DNA from: Hepsetus odoe
Taxonomy: Eukaryota; Chordata; Actinopteri; Characiformes; Hepsetidae
Reading direction: 5' to 3'
Assembly (NCBI GenBank): GCA_017165825.1
Contig: CM029367.1
Coordinates: forward strand, 5,048,724 to 5,112,723
DNA length: 64,000 bases
The notes below the pieces were generated by a model, which did no database searches, was not told the origin of the DNA, and was given only the letters and a program-made list of their open reading frames with translations. The translations under genes were made by a program, and so were the position numbers. The stretch's first letter is position 1, and each line of letters begins with the position of its first letter. Positions 34,114 to 45,765 of the stretch are shown piece by piece.

Positions 34114-36000
34114 TTGGTTTCATGTGCTTATTTATTAAATTGCCAGATGACAAAATACATAAAAATACATCTTTAATCCAACATTATCCAAAATCTGCTT
34201 TGGCAAAACAGGGTGATGCGAATCTAGGTGGGTTAAATAGAGATTCAATGAAAATGGTACCAAAGAGGAAAGAGATAATCAGAAATAATAAGATGGATAG
34301 AAAAAGCTACAGTGCGGATATATTTTTGTTTTAATCCAGGTATAAAAATGTACCCTGAAACGTGAAACTCATCTCGTTCGGATAGAACTTCAGAAAACAA
34401 AAATCCTCTTTAAAGATGACATTTTTATCATTAAATGTAACTGCAGATCACCCAATAGGATACCTTTCTTTTCTGACATATTCAAAAATGTCCCTTCATG
34501 CAGACTGCAAAAATGAACACCTTCGTTTGCAATAAGCTCTCTGGCAAATTCCAGAACAAGCATTTCTATATTTTAAAGACTGAATTTGATCTAAAAGAGG
34601 ACACCATGTATTGAAAATGGCTCTTTTACAGTCCCATTTGTTGGGTGTTTATAGCAGTGTGTGGGCCCTGTTAAAATTTAATAGCAGTGCTGGGCTGTTG
34701 TTGTGCTTATTACGATGGGGCAGGTTTACACGATGGGATTTGGGAGCAGTGGGCCAGCTAAACCCTCTGGGAGGCAAACAGACAGGCAGGCCAGTAATGC
34801 ACCAGACAGGAGACAGAAGGATTTATTGTGCTGCAGCGGCTTGTATTAAGGCTTTATGAGAGCGACTGTTGTCAGGTGGCGTGAAGGAGGTGTAGGCCTA
34901 GTTTTTTCCTTGCGTATCCCCATCTCTTGGCCCTATGTACCTTCTTTTCTCAAATCCTGGTGGTTCCTAGCCATGGTTGTGAAGCAGCCCAGCATATGCT
35001 GGTGCCTTTGCAGCTCTATCACACCTGATTTAGATTCCAGCTCATTAACCTGTATGTGTGATGTAGTATAATATGAATTATTTCTCAATTGTAGCACATT
35101 GGCAAAGCAGTGCAGATTCTAAATTTTAAATCAGTACCGCCATTGCACTGTGACATAGCATGAGAGAAACTATATTGTGGTTTTTGAGCATTATTACATT
35201 TCTGCCATTTCTTAAAATTGAAACTCAGATCTGGTGATGCAGAAAGTACGTTTTTATTTTTAATATGATATTTTGTAATTGCATCTCGTATTACAGTATT
35301 GCATTAGAACAGAATCCACTCTAAGGTTTAACATACCCCACAGAGTTTAGACAAAATCTCAAATGTGTTAGATATTCATGACAAGTATCGGAAGCCCATG
35401 ATTCAAAGTAATAATCTTCTTTTCTGCTGCAAGTTCTGCTTTTCCCTATTCTTTCCTACTCTGCCCCTCCCCTTTTCTCTCATTCCCTTTGCAATCCTAA
35501 GCCATCCCTCTTTGCCCTGCCACCCTTCCACCTGAGGGACCCATAAAGCTGGACATGTGAGAAAGCGATGACCTGAAACTGGTGCTCACATGTGACATTA
35601 GTCCTCCTTGCAACAGAACAGACAATGAGTTATTTATAGAGCTAGTCTAGGCCTCTCTGGTGGCCATCACTGCATGCATTCACCCTTGTGAGGTGGAAAA
35701 TGGATGGGTGTCAGTGGGTAATATGTCTTTGTCAAGTCTGATAATCAGCGACACCCACATGGCAAAAGTGCTGCTTGTTGATAGAATTGAAGTTTCTTCA
35801 TCCCCTTGCCAAGTTTCTGACCAAACACAAACTCCGGGCTGACCCAAAACATCCTCTAGGTCATGTGTTGCAGTTTGTATCAGCCATCCTTTGAGCAGTC
35901 ATCAAAATGTCTGACCATCAAGTTTGAAAATGACAGACCCAGCAGTTACATGTTTATTGTAGGTAAAGGGCCGTGCAAGATCTTGAACCATCACTCATTT
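34114..36000. other. Unique sequence with one enhancer-like stretch
   Basis: No repeat is recognised. 34600-34870 is repeat-free, balanced in composition and low in homopolymers, and could be a conserved block. An open frame at 35660-35842 shows no family motif. Confidence 0.4.
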
Positions 36001-36643
36001 CTTTAAAGTTTGCTTGTTTTCTAGGCCAGTTAAACTGTTTCATCTTTAGCATGTTGTGCGGATTAAATTGGAGAAATGTGAACAAATGTTTTACTGTGAC
36101 ATGTAAAGTGTCTAAAGATACCAGGTTCTAGATAATGGCCTTCCAAACAGCAATTTACATTTACAGCATTTAGCAGACGCTCTTATCCAGAGCAACTTCC
36201 ATGTCCTGATTACAGGGACAGACCCCCTGGAGCAACTCAGGGTTAAGGGTCTTGCTCAGGGACCCGGTGGTGGTAGTGCCGGAGGTGGGATTCAAACCTG
36301 GGCCCTCTTGAGCCATAGGTCCATAGGCAAGTATCCTACTGCTAGACCACCACCATCCTCAATTCAGCATCAGCAGTAAACATCTGCAATCATCTGCACC
36401 TGTTTCTTCATTGCTTCATGCCTGAAGTGAGAAGGATTTGTTCTTCATATATATTGCGGCTTAACCAATACACAACCATCTAAAACTGCTCAAATGCAGG
36501 GACTGCACTGAAAATGAGAAAAACCAATGTTATGCTTAGGGAAGCCTGGAGAACGTTTTCTGAACATTCCATTCCAAAAAAAAAAAAAAAAAAAAAAAGT
36601 AAATATGAGAAAGTTTAGTGGAAGCAGAATATGAGGAAATGAG
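36001..36643. repeat. Unnamed ~430-bp interspersed repeat, copy 2 (interrupted by a SINE)
   Basis: Same unit as 33686-34113, interrupted at 36152-36361 by an antisense family B SINE and carrying a run of about 23 A near 36576-36598. A short deletion lies near 36452 relative to copy 1. No matching 8-bp flanks are seen around this copy. Confidence 0.88.
36152..36361 (-). repeat. tRNA-type SINE, family B, inside the repeat copy
   Basis: On the minus strand: head GGTGGTGGTCTAGCAGTAGG (box A-like), box B CAGGTTTGAATCCCACC near 36285-36300, then CCGGTCCCTGAGC. The complement of its conserved end lies at 36170-36194 (CAGACGCTCTTATCCAGAGC). A short CAATT duplication flanks it. The sister repeat copy lacks it. 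Confidence 0.93.
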
Positions 36644-37510
36644 GAGATCCACAAGATTTTTGAGCAATACATTATAACTGGGAAGAACCAGCTTCATCTT
36701 CTTCAGTAACGAGCTATGTTCTACAATGCTGCCGAAGCACTTCTCAAAGCCAAATAATCAGCAGTTTGAAAACGTGAGGTGGCAGCGATCATATCAGCTG
36801 TTCAAAGAGAATATGGCTGCATGACTTTTGTAGGTGGAAAACACTTTTTACCCATCAGGAATTGTGGATTGGAAGCAGACCTTTCCGCTTCAGCAAAGAT
36901 ACACTGTTTTCCCTTCATTTCTTCAGTACAACAACTTTTTCCATTCTTTCTGAAAGAACACTATCCAGCTCTCTGTCAGGTGTGGTTAAGATCTGGAAAA
37001 GGTGCTTTGGGGTGACGGGGAACAAGTGAAAGCCTGGTTCCTCTAATTGCAAACAGGGATAGAGTCAATATAGAGAGCAAATTGAAAATGGCGTTTGAAT
37101 AGGAACAGGACACAGCTGGCTGCACAGGCAAAAGGGAGGGGAGATAAAATGATAGTGAGATACAGACCCCCGAGTCCTGTTCATTTACATGATCTGTACA
37201 GAAACACGATGAATCAAATATAGAAATTCAAAGACTCTCGTTTTTATACCATACCGTGCGTGCCAAGTATAACATACACCTTATAACATTATTATTCTCT
37301 ATGCAGACAATACCTTTTGAGGTTACACCCTTTAAAAAAAGATCATCACTTACATTTTTTAAAAGATTAGAGAAAAAGGATCTAGCTCAGATTGGGCTGA
37401 TTTATATCTAGCCCAATCTAAATACCAGGAGCTGTTTTATTTTGATTTGTACTTATGTGCATGGACATCAACAATTAAGGCACTTTTTTTTTTGTCATGT
37501 TAGGCAAAAA
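36644..37510. other. Unique sequence
   Basis: No gene or repeat is recognised. 36690-36960 is CpG-poor but repeat-free. An imperfect foldback lies near 37386-37426 (TAGCTCAGATTGGGCTGA and TAGCCCAATCTAAA). Confidence 0.4.
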
Positions 37511-37628
37511 ACACTACCACCACCACCAATAATAACAATAATAATAATAATAATAATAATAATACTACTACTACTACTACTACTACTACTAATAATAATA
37601 ATAATAATAATTATTATTATTATTATTT
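37511..37628 (+). repeat. Compound trinucleotide array (ACC)(AAT)(ACT)(AAT)(ATT)
   Basis: Blocks of ACC, AAT, about nine ACT, AAT and ATT follow one another. The AAT blocks can pair with the terminal ATT block in a foldback. Both strands read as homopolymeric Ile/Ser/Leu frames, so this is no gene. Confidence 0.97.
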
Positions 37629-37650
37629 TAGCTGCTCCAATTAATAATAA

Positions 37651-37882
37651 TTGGGGCAGTGGTGGCCTAGTGGTTAGGGAGTTGCCCTCACATCGGAAGA
37701 TTGTAGGTTCGATTCCCTCACCAACAGGTACCCTTGAGCAAGGTACCGTCCCCGTTACTGCTCCCTGGGTGCTTTCAATAGCTCCCCACTGCTGCATGGT
37801 GTTTGCATGAGTTAAATGCAGAAGTCCAATTTCGTTGTGGTGTGCTGTGCTGTGCTGTGACTTCGCAATGACAAGGGTTGTC
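37651..37882 (+). repeat. tRNA-type SINE, family A, nearly full length
   Basis: Intact head GGGGCAGTGGTGGCCTAGTG, box B GTAGGTTCGATTCCC near 37704, core and tail CGCAATGACAAGGGTTGTCA. A 9-bp ATTAATAAT lies on both sides (near 37640 and near 37898), a plausible but AT-rich target duplication. Confidence 0.94.
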
Positions 37883-38645
37883 ACATATAAAAATTATTAA
37901 TAATACACAAAATAATATTCTTTTGGTATTAGTTTGATTAGTTTGATTAGTGATGGTTTAGCAGCTGTACTCTCAACATTGGAGTTTATTACCAACATTA
38001 ACAACTTATAAAGTAAAATACTGCTGTGAAATATTTCATGAATGCTACGTTAGCTATTTCCTAACATTTGAAAATGGAAGCACAGTTATTAGATAGTTAG
38101 ACAGCTCGGGTCATTGCTCCATAGGAGGACTTTATGTCTTTCTGTTCAGATATCTATTTAGTGCTCCAAATATCTGAATTTGTCACTGATTTTAGATTTG
38201 TTCTGGAAGATGGCATGAAATAAATCTTTATTTTTAATAACAGTTGACAACAGCTGTATGTTTTTGGCTTTCGCATATTCCAGAGTAAGCAAAAAAATAA
38301 ATAAAAAATGCTACCAGAATCTGCTAGATCTGAACGAGATATAATGAGCTCTGATTTTCATTTTTGATTGTAAATGTACTGTCAAAGAAACATGGATCTA
38401 CAGGCTAGCTCTGCTGAGGCTTTGATACGGATGCACTGTTCTGTTCTTTGAGCGATGACTTTTTAATGAGGTTAACAGGAGAAGAAAATATATTTAAATT
38501 GATCGCTGGTTATAAATGAATCATTCAGCCTGACTCATTTAAACATGAACTGAACTCACTGGTTGACACAAACCTACACCTTTTCTCTGTTTCTTTTCCT
38601 TCTGAGGAACTACTATTAGTAGAAACAGTCACTAAACTTCATCCA
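37883..38645. other. Unique AT-rich sequence
   Basis: No gene or repeat is recognised. Confidence 0.5.
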
Positions 38646-38877
38646 TGCAGCGGTGGCCTAGAGTTTAGGGACTAGGCTCCACGATCAGAAGGTTGTGGGT
38701 TCGAATCCCAGAATAGGTGGAACTGAGGTATCCTTGCGCAAATCCCCATCAAGTACTGTCCCCATCACTGCTCCTCAGATGCTTTAAATAGCGGCCCCCT
38801 GCTGCACGGTGTGTATGAATGAAATGTAGAGGAACCCTTGTGTTTCATAATGACAGTCACTTTCACTTCACTTTTAC
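38646..38877 (+). repeat. tRNA-type SINE, family A
   Basis: Sense copy: GCAGCGGTGGCCTAGAGTTT, box B GTGGGTTCGAATCCC near 38695. A local insertion/duplication disrupts the GGTACC region (CAAATCCCCATCAAGTACTG). Confidence 0.93.
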
Positions 38878-39504
38878 TGAATGCTTTAACTGATGATCCA
38901 TGTACTGCTTACACATTATCACTGCTACTTCACTGTAACTGCTGTGCAGAGAATAAGCCACCACTGGAACCACATGTGGTCAGCAGGGTCAGAAACTAAT
39001 GATGAATTGAATGACAAATTGCACACAACAGCACAAGCTGATTAGTGTACTCTCTGTAAAGCAGGAGCTCATCAAATGGCCAATGATTAGAAACACGAGG
39101 TGGGCGTTCCTAATGAAGTGAGCAGCGAAGGCCATTTGTGTGAGATGTCTCGAATTTTAGTGTAAGAAACAAAAGATTCTGTGTAGGCAGACTTTAGGTT
39201 CAACACCAACAGTGCAAGTTTACTGTCAAAGCTCCAATGTGTTTTACTCTTAATGAGTTTTTCCCCAAGAGGAAGGGCGATATTTGTACCTCCTCAAACC
39301 TAATGCTTATAATAAAACAGTGAAATATAAAAGCTGGCATCAGGACAGGGTGTGCAGTGTCAGTTCATCTTAAAGAAAATGTAACTGCTGTGGATTTTAG
39401 TGGAATTATTTTCACAAAAGGTACCACCACAGTGACACCCCATTACTTTTTTTTCCTGAGAATGTACAGGCGTCTGATCATGTATACTAACAGATATTAA
39501 CATA
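38878..39504. other. Unique sequence
   Basis: No transposon is recognised. 38985-39135 has TGAATTGAATGACAAATTG and ATTAGAAACACGAGG motifs and could be a conserved block. Confidence 0.4.
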
Positions 39505-39752
39505 GGGCAGCGGTGGCCTAGTGGTCAGGGATTTGGCCACAGGATTGGAAGACTGTGGGTTCAAACCCCTTGCCAGTAGGTTGTCCTGAGCAAGGTACCA
39601 TCCCAGTCACTGCTCCCTGGGTGCTTTCATAGCTGTCCCCTGCTGCACAGTGTTTGAGTGCACGGGTTAAATGCAGAGGTCCAATTTTGTCGTGGTTTAC
39701 TGTGTGCTGTGCTGTTACCTCGCAATGACAAGAAGAGTCACTTTCACTTTTT
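39505..39752 (+). repeat. tRNA-type SINE, family A, nearly full length
   Basis: Sense copy: AGGGCAGCGGTGGCCTAGTG head, box B GTGGGTTCAAACCCC near 39556. A short deletion removes GGTACCCTT; the tail ends AAGAAGAGTCACTTTCACTT. Confidence 0.94.
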
Positions 39753-40556
39753 CACTGTCATTCTGAATGACTCTGTTCATTAATATATAACCAGTTTGTG
39801 GAAGACATACAAATGGTTTTTTGATGATGATAAATAAGTTAACCTTTAAAGATTTCAAATACTGTGAAACCATTCGCAAAAACGAAGCTGAACTCAGACG
39901 TAGGCGCCGGTAAATTGAGTCAAAAGCATGTACACTGTAAAATGAACAACTATTTGAAGATGCTTGATCAGATATTGACACAGAAAATCTGCAAAAATAA
40001 TGACATAAACCACAAACGCAACGTAATTTTTACTGTTCTATTGAGTTCATGAGTGATTAGAGAATTTCTTGAGAATTCACAGCAAATGCATTATCACGTG
40101 ACTGATGCCAAATGGTAAAGAAGGATTTTCATGCAGAAGCCTACTGGCTAATCAAAAGGTGTATCTGATTCAGAAACTTCTGTCTGAAATCAGAAAAATA
40201 CAAGGAATTGGCAAGAAACTCTTTCTTTTGGGTCAAATTATGAACCACTTTGTAACCATGTCATGTCCTGCTTCCTGCACACTTTCCCCAGGTGCCAATC
40301 CTCCCCTTAACAACACAGAGTATTTCCAGTAAGTGAACATGGAACATTCCCTGCTTTTATGCTACACAGTAGGGCAACTCTGGAAAGATCAACTTTGGAT
40401 TCTACAAACAATGTTCATATGGGAGAATGGCAAGAGATGTTTCGCTATTTCTCATTTTATTTCTTAAATCTCCATGAAAGTGTTGAAGAAAGCATCTTAA
40501 AACATCTCATTTCTGGTATCCGAGGTGCGATCGCGATCGTAATCTTCACTGGAAAA
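39753..40556. other. Unique sequence
   Basis: A CpG-dense GCGATCGCGATCG sits at 40527-40539 in otherwise AT-rich DNA. The open frames here have no family motif. Confidence 0.4.
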
Positions 40557-40779
40557 GTAAACGTGAAAGTTACTTTTTTGACATTGTGAAACAGCATAGC
40601 CACAACAAAACGCAGCCTCTGCTTTTCACACACCGTTCAGCAGGGGGCAGCTATTCAAAGCACCCAGGGAGCAGTAATGGGGACTGTACCTTGCTCAGTG
40701 CAAGCTGCCGGTCTGGGATTCAAACCTACAACCTTCCCATTTTGGGGCCACTCCCTAACCACTGGGCCACCACTGCCTT
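40557..40779 (-). repeat. tRNA-type SINE, family A
   Basis: Antisense copy with core CACCCAGGGAGCAGTAATGG, box B complement GGGATTCAAACCTACAAC and head end CTAACCACTGGGCCACCACT. Confidence 0.92.
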
Positions 40780-41199
40780 GGCGAAACAGTGTGTTAATTT
40801 CCTAGACATAAAGTACATTTATGTATTATCAATTTTTTTAACACTCAAATCAAATGACAGAAATATGTCAAAATATGTTTAAACATGCAAACTTGTACTA
40901 CACTTAAATATAGCCTTTATCAGGTGCCAATTCCTGTCCAATGCAAAAGAGTGGACTGTGTTTGGGTGAGGTCTTGTGTAGCCGAACAGAACAAGATGGA
41001 ACAGGAAATGGTAATGCAAATTCTGAAACGAGGTTTTAAGAAAGATCAGAAACATTTCGTCAAACGTTTGTGATAAGAGGTAGGAAAGCAGGTCCGGTTG
41101 AGATTAAAGCTTGAAAATATTTATCTCGTCCAAGCACTCCACCGTCAGGATCGGAACAAATGAAATCTGCCTGTTTAATTAATATCTGATTGTTAAGAT
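40780..41199. other. Unique AT-rich sequence
   Basis: No gene or repeat is recognised. Confidence 0.45.
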
Positions 41200-41660
41200 T
41201 TAAATTTTGCACAACGAATGTGATTCAAAAGGGAAAAAAATATCACTTAGTGGGTTGTTGAGATTGTTTGTGATCACTCCTGTGGGCAATCTCATTAGGA
41301 CTGTGAAAATGCCGCAGGGTGCGATTTACATAATAGTTGAAGTCGAGGCCTCTCACCTTATCTCCCGTCCCCATTATGCTCTCTTACAGAAGGGAAAATG
41401 AACATTTACTGGAGCTGCGAATGCAGCGCAGCAAATAATAACACTTGATAGTGGGCATGGCGTCGGCGAGGATCTGCAGCATCCCGTGCTGGACGGCCGA
41501 GGCCTGTGAAGAGCATCGAGTTTGACATTATGTAATGGATTACATTTTAGTCCAATCAAAAAGCAAAATGTGCCGTGATGAGGGCTGACCCCGACTAAAT
41601 TAGCTGCTGCTGATCTCATCACTTCCTGGACTCCCCTAGGCCGAGCCCGGTGTTCAGATT
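41200..41660. promoter_or_regulatory. Repeat-free, CpG-rich block, candidate conserved element
   Basis: This is the densest CpG patch in a unique part of the window (GGCGTCGGCGAGGATCTG near 41461, GGACGGCCGAGG near 41491). It is followed by TTATGTAATGGATTACATTT at 41528-41547, a near-palindromic pair of TAAT-type sites. No splice-bounded frame is found on either strand. Regulatory role is inferred. Confidence 0.3.
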
Positions 41661-42286
41661 CTGATGACGGTGGTAATGATGACAGAGTAAGTGGGAGTGA
41701 AGTGGGGGCTGCACTGGGTGTCTATATGGGAGCCTGTTTTTAACACTGGGTCAGCAAACCTTCTGCTTTTTAAACACATAATGAAATGCAGCCCGCTCTC
41801 ATCGTCTCTTGCTCTCTGTCTCTTTTCTTCGCATGGCCCTATTTGGTGCTATTTGTGGCACACATCTGTCACGTTCCCACCTTCACTCTTTTCACCTATT
41901 TTTCACTTCTCTGCTTGGGGATTCGTTGCTTAAAACGTATTTTACAGCCTCAGTCTGTGACTTAGCCCTCGGTGAGCTCTCAGTGAGAGTTTGAAATAAG
42001 TACGTCCACTGTCGATATATTTAATTAAAAGAAATGTGTGCGTGTATAATTTCCAGATTGGTGATCAGTATAACTTTAAAATAATGTATAATGTCGTGGT
42101 TTACTGTCGTGGTTTACTAAATCATGGGATACCCATATGAATTAAAGCAAAGGCTGACTGATAACATTAGAAACAGTGCAATTTGTTGACTAGTCAGCAT
42201 TGTAGATTATGAGAAAAGGCCATTTCTGTAACTCTCTTATGAAGGAACATTTCCAATTAGGTGGTCAATTCTTTATTTAAACATCT
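41661..42286. other. Unique sequence
   Basis: No gene or repeat is recognised. GTCGTGGTTTACT occurs twice in tandem near 42093-42118. Confidence 0.45.
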
Positions 42287-42477
42287 GGGGCAGCGGTGGT
42301 CTAGTGGTTAGGGAGTCGCCCACAAAATCAGAAGATTGTGGGTTCAAGGTAGGTTCTGAGGTACCCTTGAGTAAGGTACCATCCCTGTCACTGCTCCCTG
42401 GGAAGTCCAATTCCATTGTGGTTCACCGTGTTCTGTGCTGGGCGCTCTCACAATGACAAGGATAGTCACTTTCTCTT
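42287..42477 (+). repeat. tRNA-type SINE, family A, internally deleted
   Basis: Sense copy with intact head (GGGGCAGCGGTGGTCTAGTG). A deletion joins GGGTTCAAGG directly to the GGTTCTGAGGTACC body, and a second deletion removes the GCACGG region. Confidence 0.9.
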
Positions 42478-43559
42478 CCAGATCCATACCAAGGCCCGGG
42501 TTACCATCTAGGAAATAAAAAAAGGGGAATAGCTTTGGTTTCATTTTATTTTGACCATGGTAACTGATGTCATGTTATGTTTTGTGGGGAAGGCTGACTG
42601 ACTGTCTGACATGTTTCCTAAGTTCAGTAACCCACCCCTGAATCTTACCTTGGCTACCTTCTGGTACTAGAGCACACTTGCTAGTTTCTGGTCTAGTTTT
42701 ACGGCAGTATTCTGTTAAACGACACAAGCTCAAACTAACTAGATGTTAGCAGATGAAGCTTCTACAATGAGCCCATCTGTTCTGCTGACCCATCACTCTT
42801 TCCGACCTGTCAATTAAAAGTTAGAGACGGGGATGTTTCCAGCTCCGGTCAGTGACAAAAGCCACAAAAATGAGACATCTGGTCCCCCTAGTGATGGTAC
42901 AATATTTTAACAACACCATTAAAGATTAAATTACTCGTTGCAGAGGGAGGCCTATTATGCTGTCTGGGCCATGGATGACTGGGCATCACCAGGAATCAAA
43001 CTTGTGATTTTTAACTAAAAAGGGTGTCCAATTTTAGATGTCTAAGAAAAATGTGCCACACTAAACATCTCTTTCCTAAATGTTACATTCCTCGGTTCAA
43101 AATGTTAATGACATTCTGACATCGCACTGAGCCAGACTGGAAGCACAAGACTGGAGAAGATCTTGTGAAGCTTTGGGCCAGCAATGGGCTTCCAATCTAT
43201 TACCTGGATTAAGGAGATTCAAGAAAAATAGATTTCTTTCCCTTTTGAATGATGTTATTCTGATGCTCCAAGCCACAAAACTGGCTTATAATTTTCTTAA
43301 TAACCAATGAATCAAGCATATCTATTAGCAGATGTTGGCTGCACACTAACCATGATAGGGTGTGTATGTATTTGTCCACATCCTAGTGAAACAATTGCTC
43401 TTTAATTGATCACAAACCAAAAAAAGTAATCCTTTCATTTTCAGAAATGTTGAAGAACTTCTTGACCTACAGAGAAACAATATGATCCAATTTCATACTC
43501 CTGTGCTTCTCACAAGAACACCAAACCAGCACAATAAAGCACTCATATGAGAAAATGTT
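42478..43559. other. Unique AT-rich sequence
   Basis: No gene or repeat is recognised. Confidence 0.5.
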
Positions 43560-44000
43560 TGCACATATTATTAGTCCCTTAATAACAATAAAGTAAACCA
43601 ATTATGGAAATAATCATTAGCCCTGCTTAGTGCATCAATTAAAGCTCCTCACTGCCATGAAGAGGCTGCCAGTTGTTTAGAGCGTCTGAAGCTGTCACCA
43701 CTTCCTCCACTCATATCATGGAGCGTGATTATCATGAGATGATCAGAGAATTAAAGGGACTAGCACGGAGGTGCTAATGGCTGTTAAGCCAAAGGAGCAC
43801 CCTCCTCTGTTATTTCAGAAGAGAGAGAGAGAATATCAGGTGCTAATGCTTCTAAGGACAGGATCACAAGCATCTATTTCCTTCCCTTGCAAAGCAAAGC
43901 ACAGCAGCACAAACTGTAGAAGCTTGCACAGAGAGTGCATTCGTTGGTGGTTTGAAATAGTAGACTGTGAGCTGAAGGAGTCACCATGAAAGCAGGATAA
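43560..44000. promoter_or_regulatory. Repeat-free AT-rich block, candidate conserved element
   Basis: Clustered TAAT-type motifs (ATTATTAGTCCCTTAATAAC near 43569, CCAATTATGGAAATAATC near 43598, CATCAATTAAAGC near 43633) lie in unique sequence. Function is inferred from texture. Confidence 0.25.
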
Positions 44001-44380
44001 TTAGCAGTAATGTGAGCAGGCATAATATATGGCAAATGGTTAAATGGCAGCAGGGAAAGGTGGAGGACAATCTAAAAGGAGGCCAAATATAACATACTTT
44101 TTATGTGGTTACAGTTCAATTAAAACTTTCCACACTTGATTCCCTCCTTGCGTTGCCATGCCAACCTTCTCTGCAAATTCTGATAGCAATCGAAGAGACA
44201 TTTCTTGAGGTTCACCTTCAATTCAAATCTGCAATGCAACATTTTGTCATAGTAAATGCTTTTAATAGCTGCATGGAAAAGCCTCCCCTTTATTTTAGCT
44301 CATTGTGGGTAATACAGCACCTTGTTGATCGTTTAAAGGAGGAGCCAAATAAATGTACAGCCTCTATATGTCTCCATAAG
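44001..44380. other. Unique sequence with a non-gene open frame
   Basis: A long open frame starts here at 44105 and runs into the SINE. Its second half is repeat, and its first 90 codons have no family motif or splice context. I treat it as chance. Confidence 0.45.
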
Positions 44381-44616
44381 CAGTCAGTCAGTCATTTTCT
44401 GCTGCTTGTCTCAAACGGGGTCACAGGGGAGTGCTGGAGTCCATCCCAGCTCACACAGGGCAAGGGACACACCCTGGACAGGTCGCCAGCCCATCGCAGG
44501 GAGGACCGGGATGGGGACGGCAACTTGCTCAAGGGTACCTCAGGGCAACCTATTTTGAAGGGGTTCGAACCCCCGATCCTCAGGCCAACGCCCGAACCAC
44601 TAGGCCACCGCTGCCC
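44381..44616 (-). repeat. Chimeric SINE: family A head with the tail module
   Basis: On the minus strand it has a clean tRNA-like head (GGGCAGCGGTGGCCTAGTGG, box B GGGGTTCGAACCCC near 44560) and then GCCCTGAGGTACCCTTGAGC. It then switches to the tail module (CCCTGCGATGGGCTGGCGAC, CTGTCCAGGGTGTG) and ends in (GACT)n. Flanks CTCCATAAG (44372-44380) and CTCTCTAAG (44619-44627) agree at 7 of 9. Confidence 0.93.
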
Positions 44617-45724
44617 TGCTCTCTAAGCGTTACAACTAAATCTAGCAAAGAAGAAAAGAAAAAAATGATAATAATAAATGCTACCTAGATGTAATTATAA
44701 TTTACTTAATATAAATTAACATCATGCTGATGTTTGCTTTTGATCCATTTGTATGTGTTTATACTGAAAAGCTCATTTAAATCAATTAGAACTGTATTTG
44801 AATCCCAAAAATTCAAGCCATGTTCGGACTGAGTTGGTACTCAAAGCCAAGCATGCTTTGATTGCGTAACAGATGAGTAGGTTACTTGCACATGATTATT
44901 AATCTCACTCAATTAAAAAAATGATTTAAGAAACAAATGCTCCATTTGAAAGTACTGCTACTAAACCCACCATACTGGTATCTATCATTAACATGACAAC
45001 AGTACACAGAACACCCACCATATGGTTGTTCAGTAGATTTTTTCCATTTTAGTTTCTTGTGATGATTTGCCAGTTGATTTGTCAGTTGCTCAAAAGCAGA
45101 AATTGAACATATAAATACATAATTACACACAATCATTAGTGCAAAGTGCAGACGCTGCTAAACTTTCCAAACTTGGCAAAAAAAAAAAAATGGTACTAAA
45201 ATAGCTTCATTCTTTAAAGAGATTCATTTGATCGTAGAGAAAAAGCAGAAACATCGTGTCTATCAGTTTGTTTTTATATAGCCATGGCTTTTACCTCGTC
45301 CACTGTCTTTTTAAAGGGATTGTTGCCCAGCATGTCCCAATTTGTTGGAATATTAGAGCACAGATAGTCTGGCACAGATAGGATTTTAAGAGCATGACCT
45401 TAACACCATGAAAGAAATTCTACAGCAGCCTCGGTTGGATAGTAGAAGCCTCACTCAAAATGAAGGAGTTCCTTTACCACAAATGGAGCATCCTTCCAGC
45501 CCACACCTGAGGCTGTGCTCATAAACTGAGTGCATCCATGCTGTGACAGTGGCATCGGTGTCTCTATATGGAGTTTCCAAGTAGGAGTTAAGCTTTCTGC
45601 ATATGAATAAATCTTTATACAGAAGGTGTGAAAGTTTCCTAACAGTGCTGGCACTAATGTCATATTAGGAGGAAAATGGCTGGGGGTGTGTGTATATATG
45701 TCATACCAGTCAGTGTGAATGAGA
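44617..45724. other. Unique AT-rich sequence
   Basis: An A11 run lies at about 45180-45190. A minus-strand frame at 45451-45663 has no motif that I can place; it may be an old transposon piece. Confidence 0.4.
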
Positions 45725-45765
45725 GTGCGTGTGTGTGTGTGTATGAGAGTGTGTGTGTGTGTGTA
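45725..45765 (+). repeat. (GT)n microsatellite, interrupted
   Basis: Two GT blocks are separated by ATGAGA. Confidence 0.95.

Noticed and set aside
37442..37884. 120-130-codon frames on both strands
   Set aside because: They translate a trinucleotide array and part of a SINE.
40527..40539. GCGATCGCGATCG motif, like the cyanobacterial HIP1 octamer
   Set aside because: A single occurrence in vertebrate DNA; coincidence is the simplest reading.
44105..44626. 173-codon open frame
   Set aside because: Its second half is an antisense SINE, and the first half has no motif or splice context.
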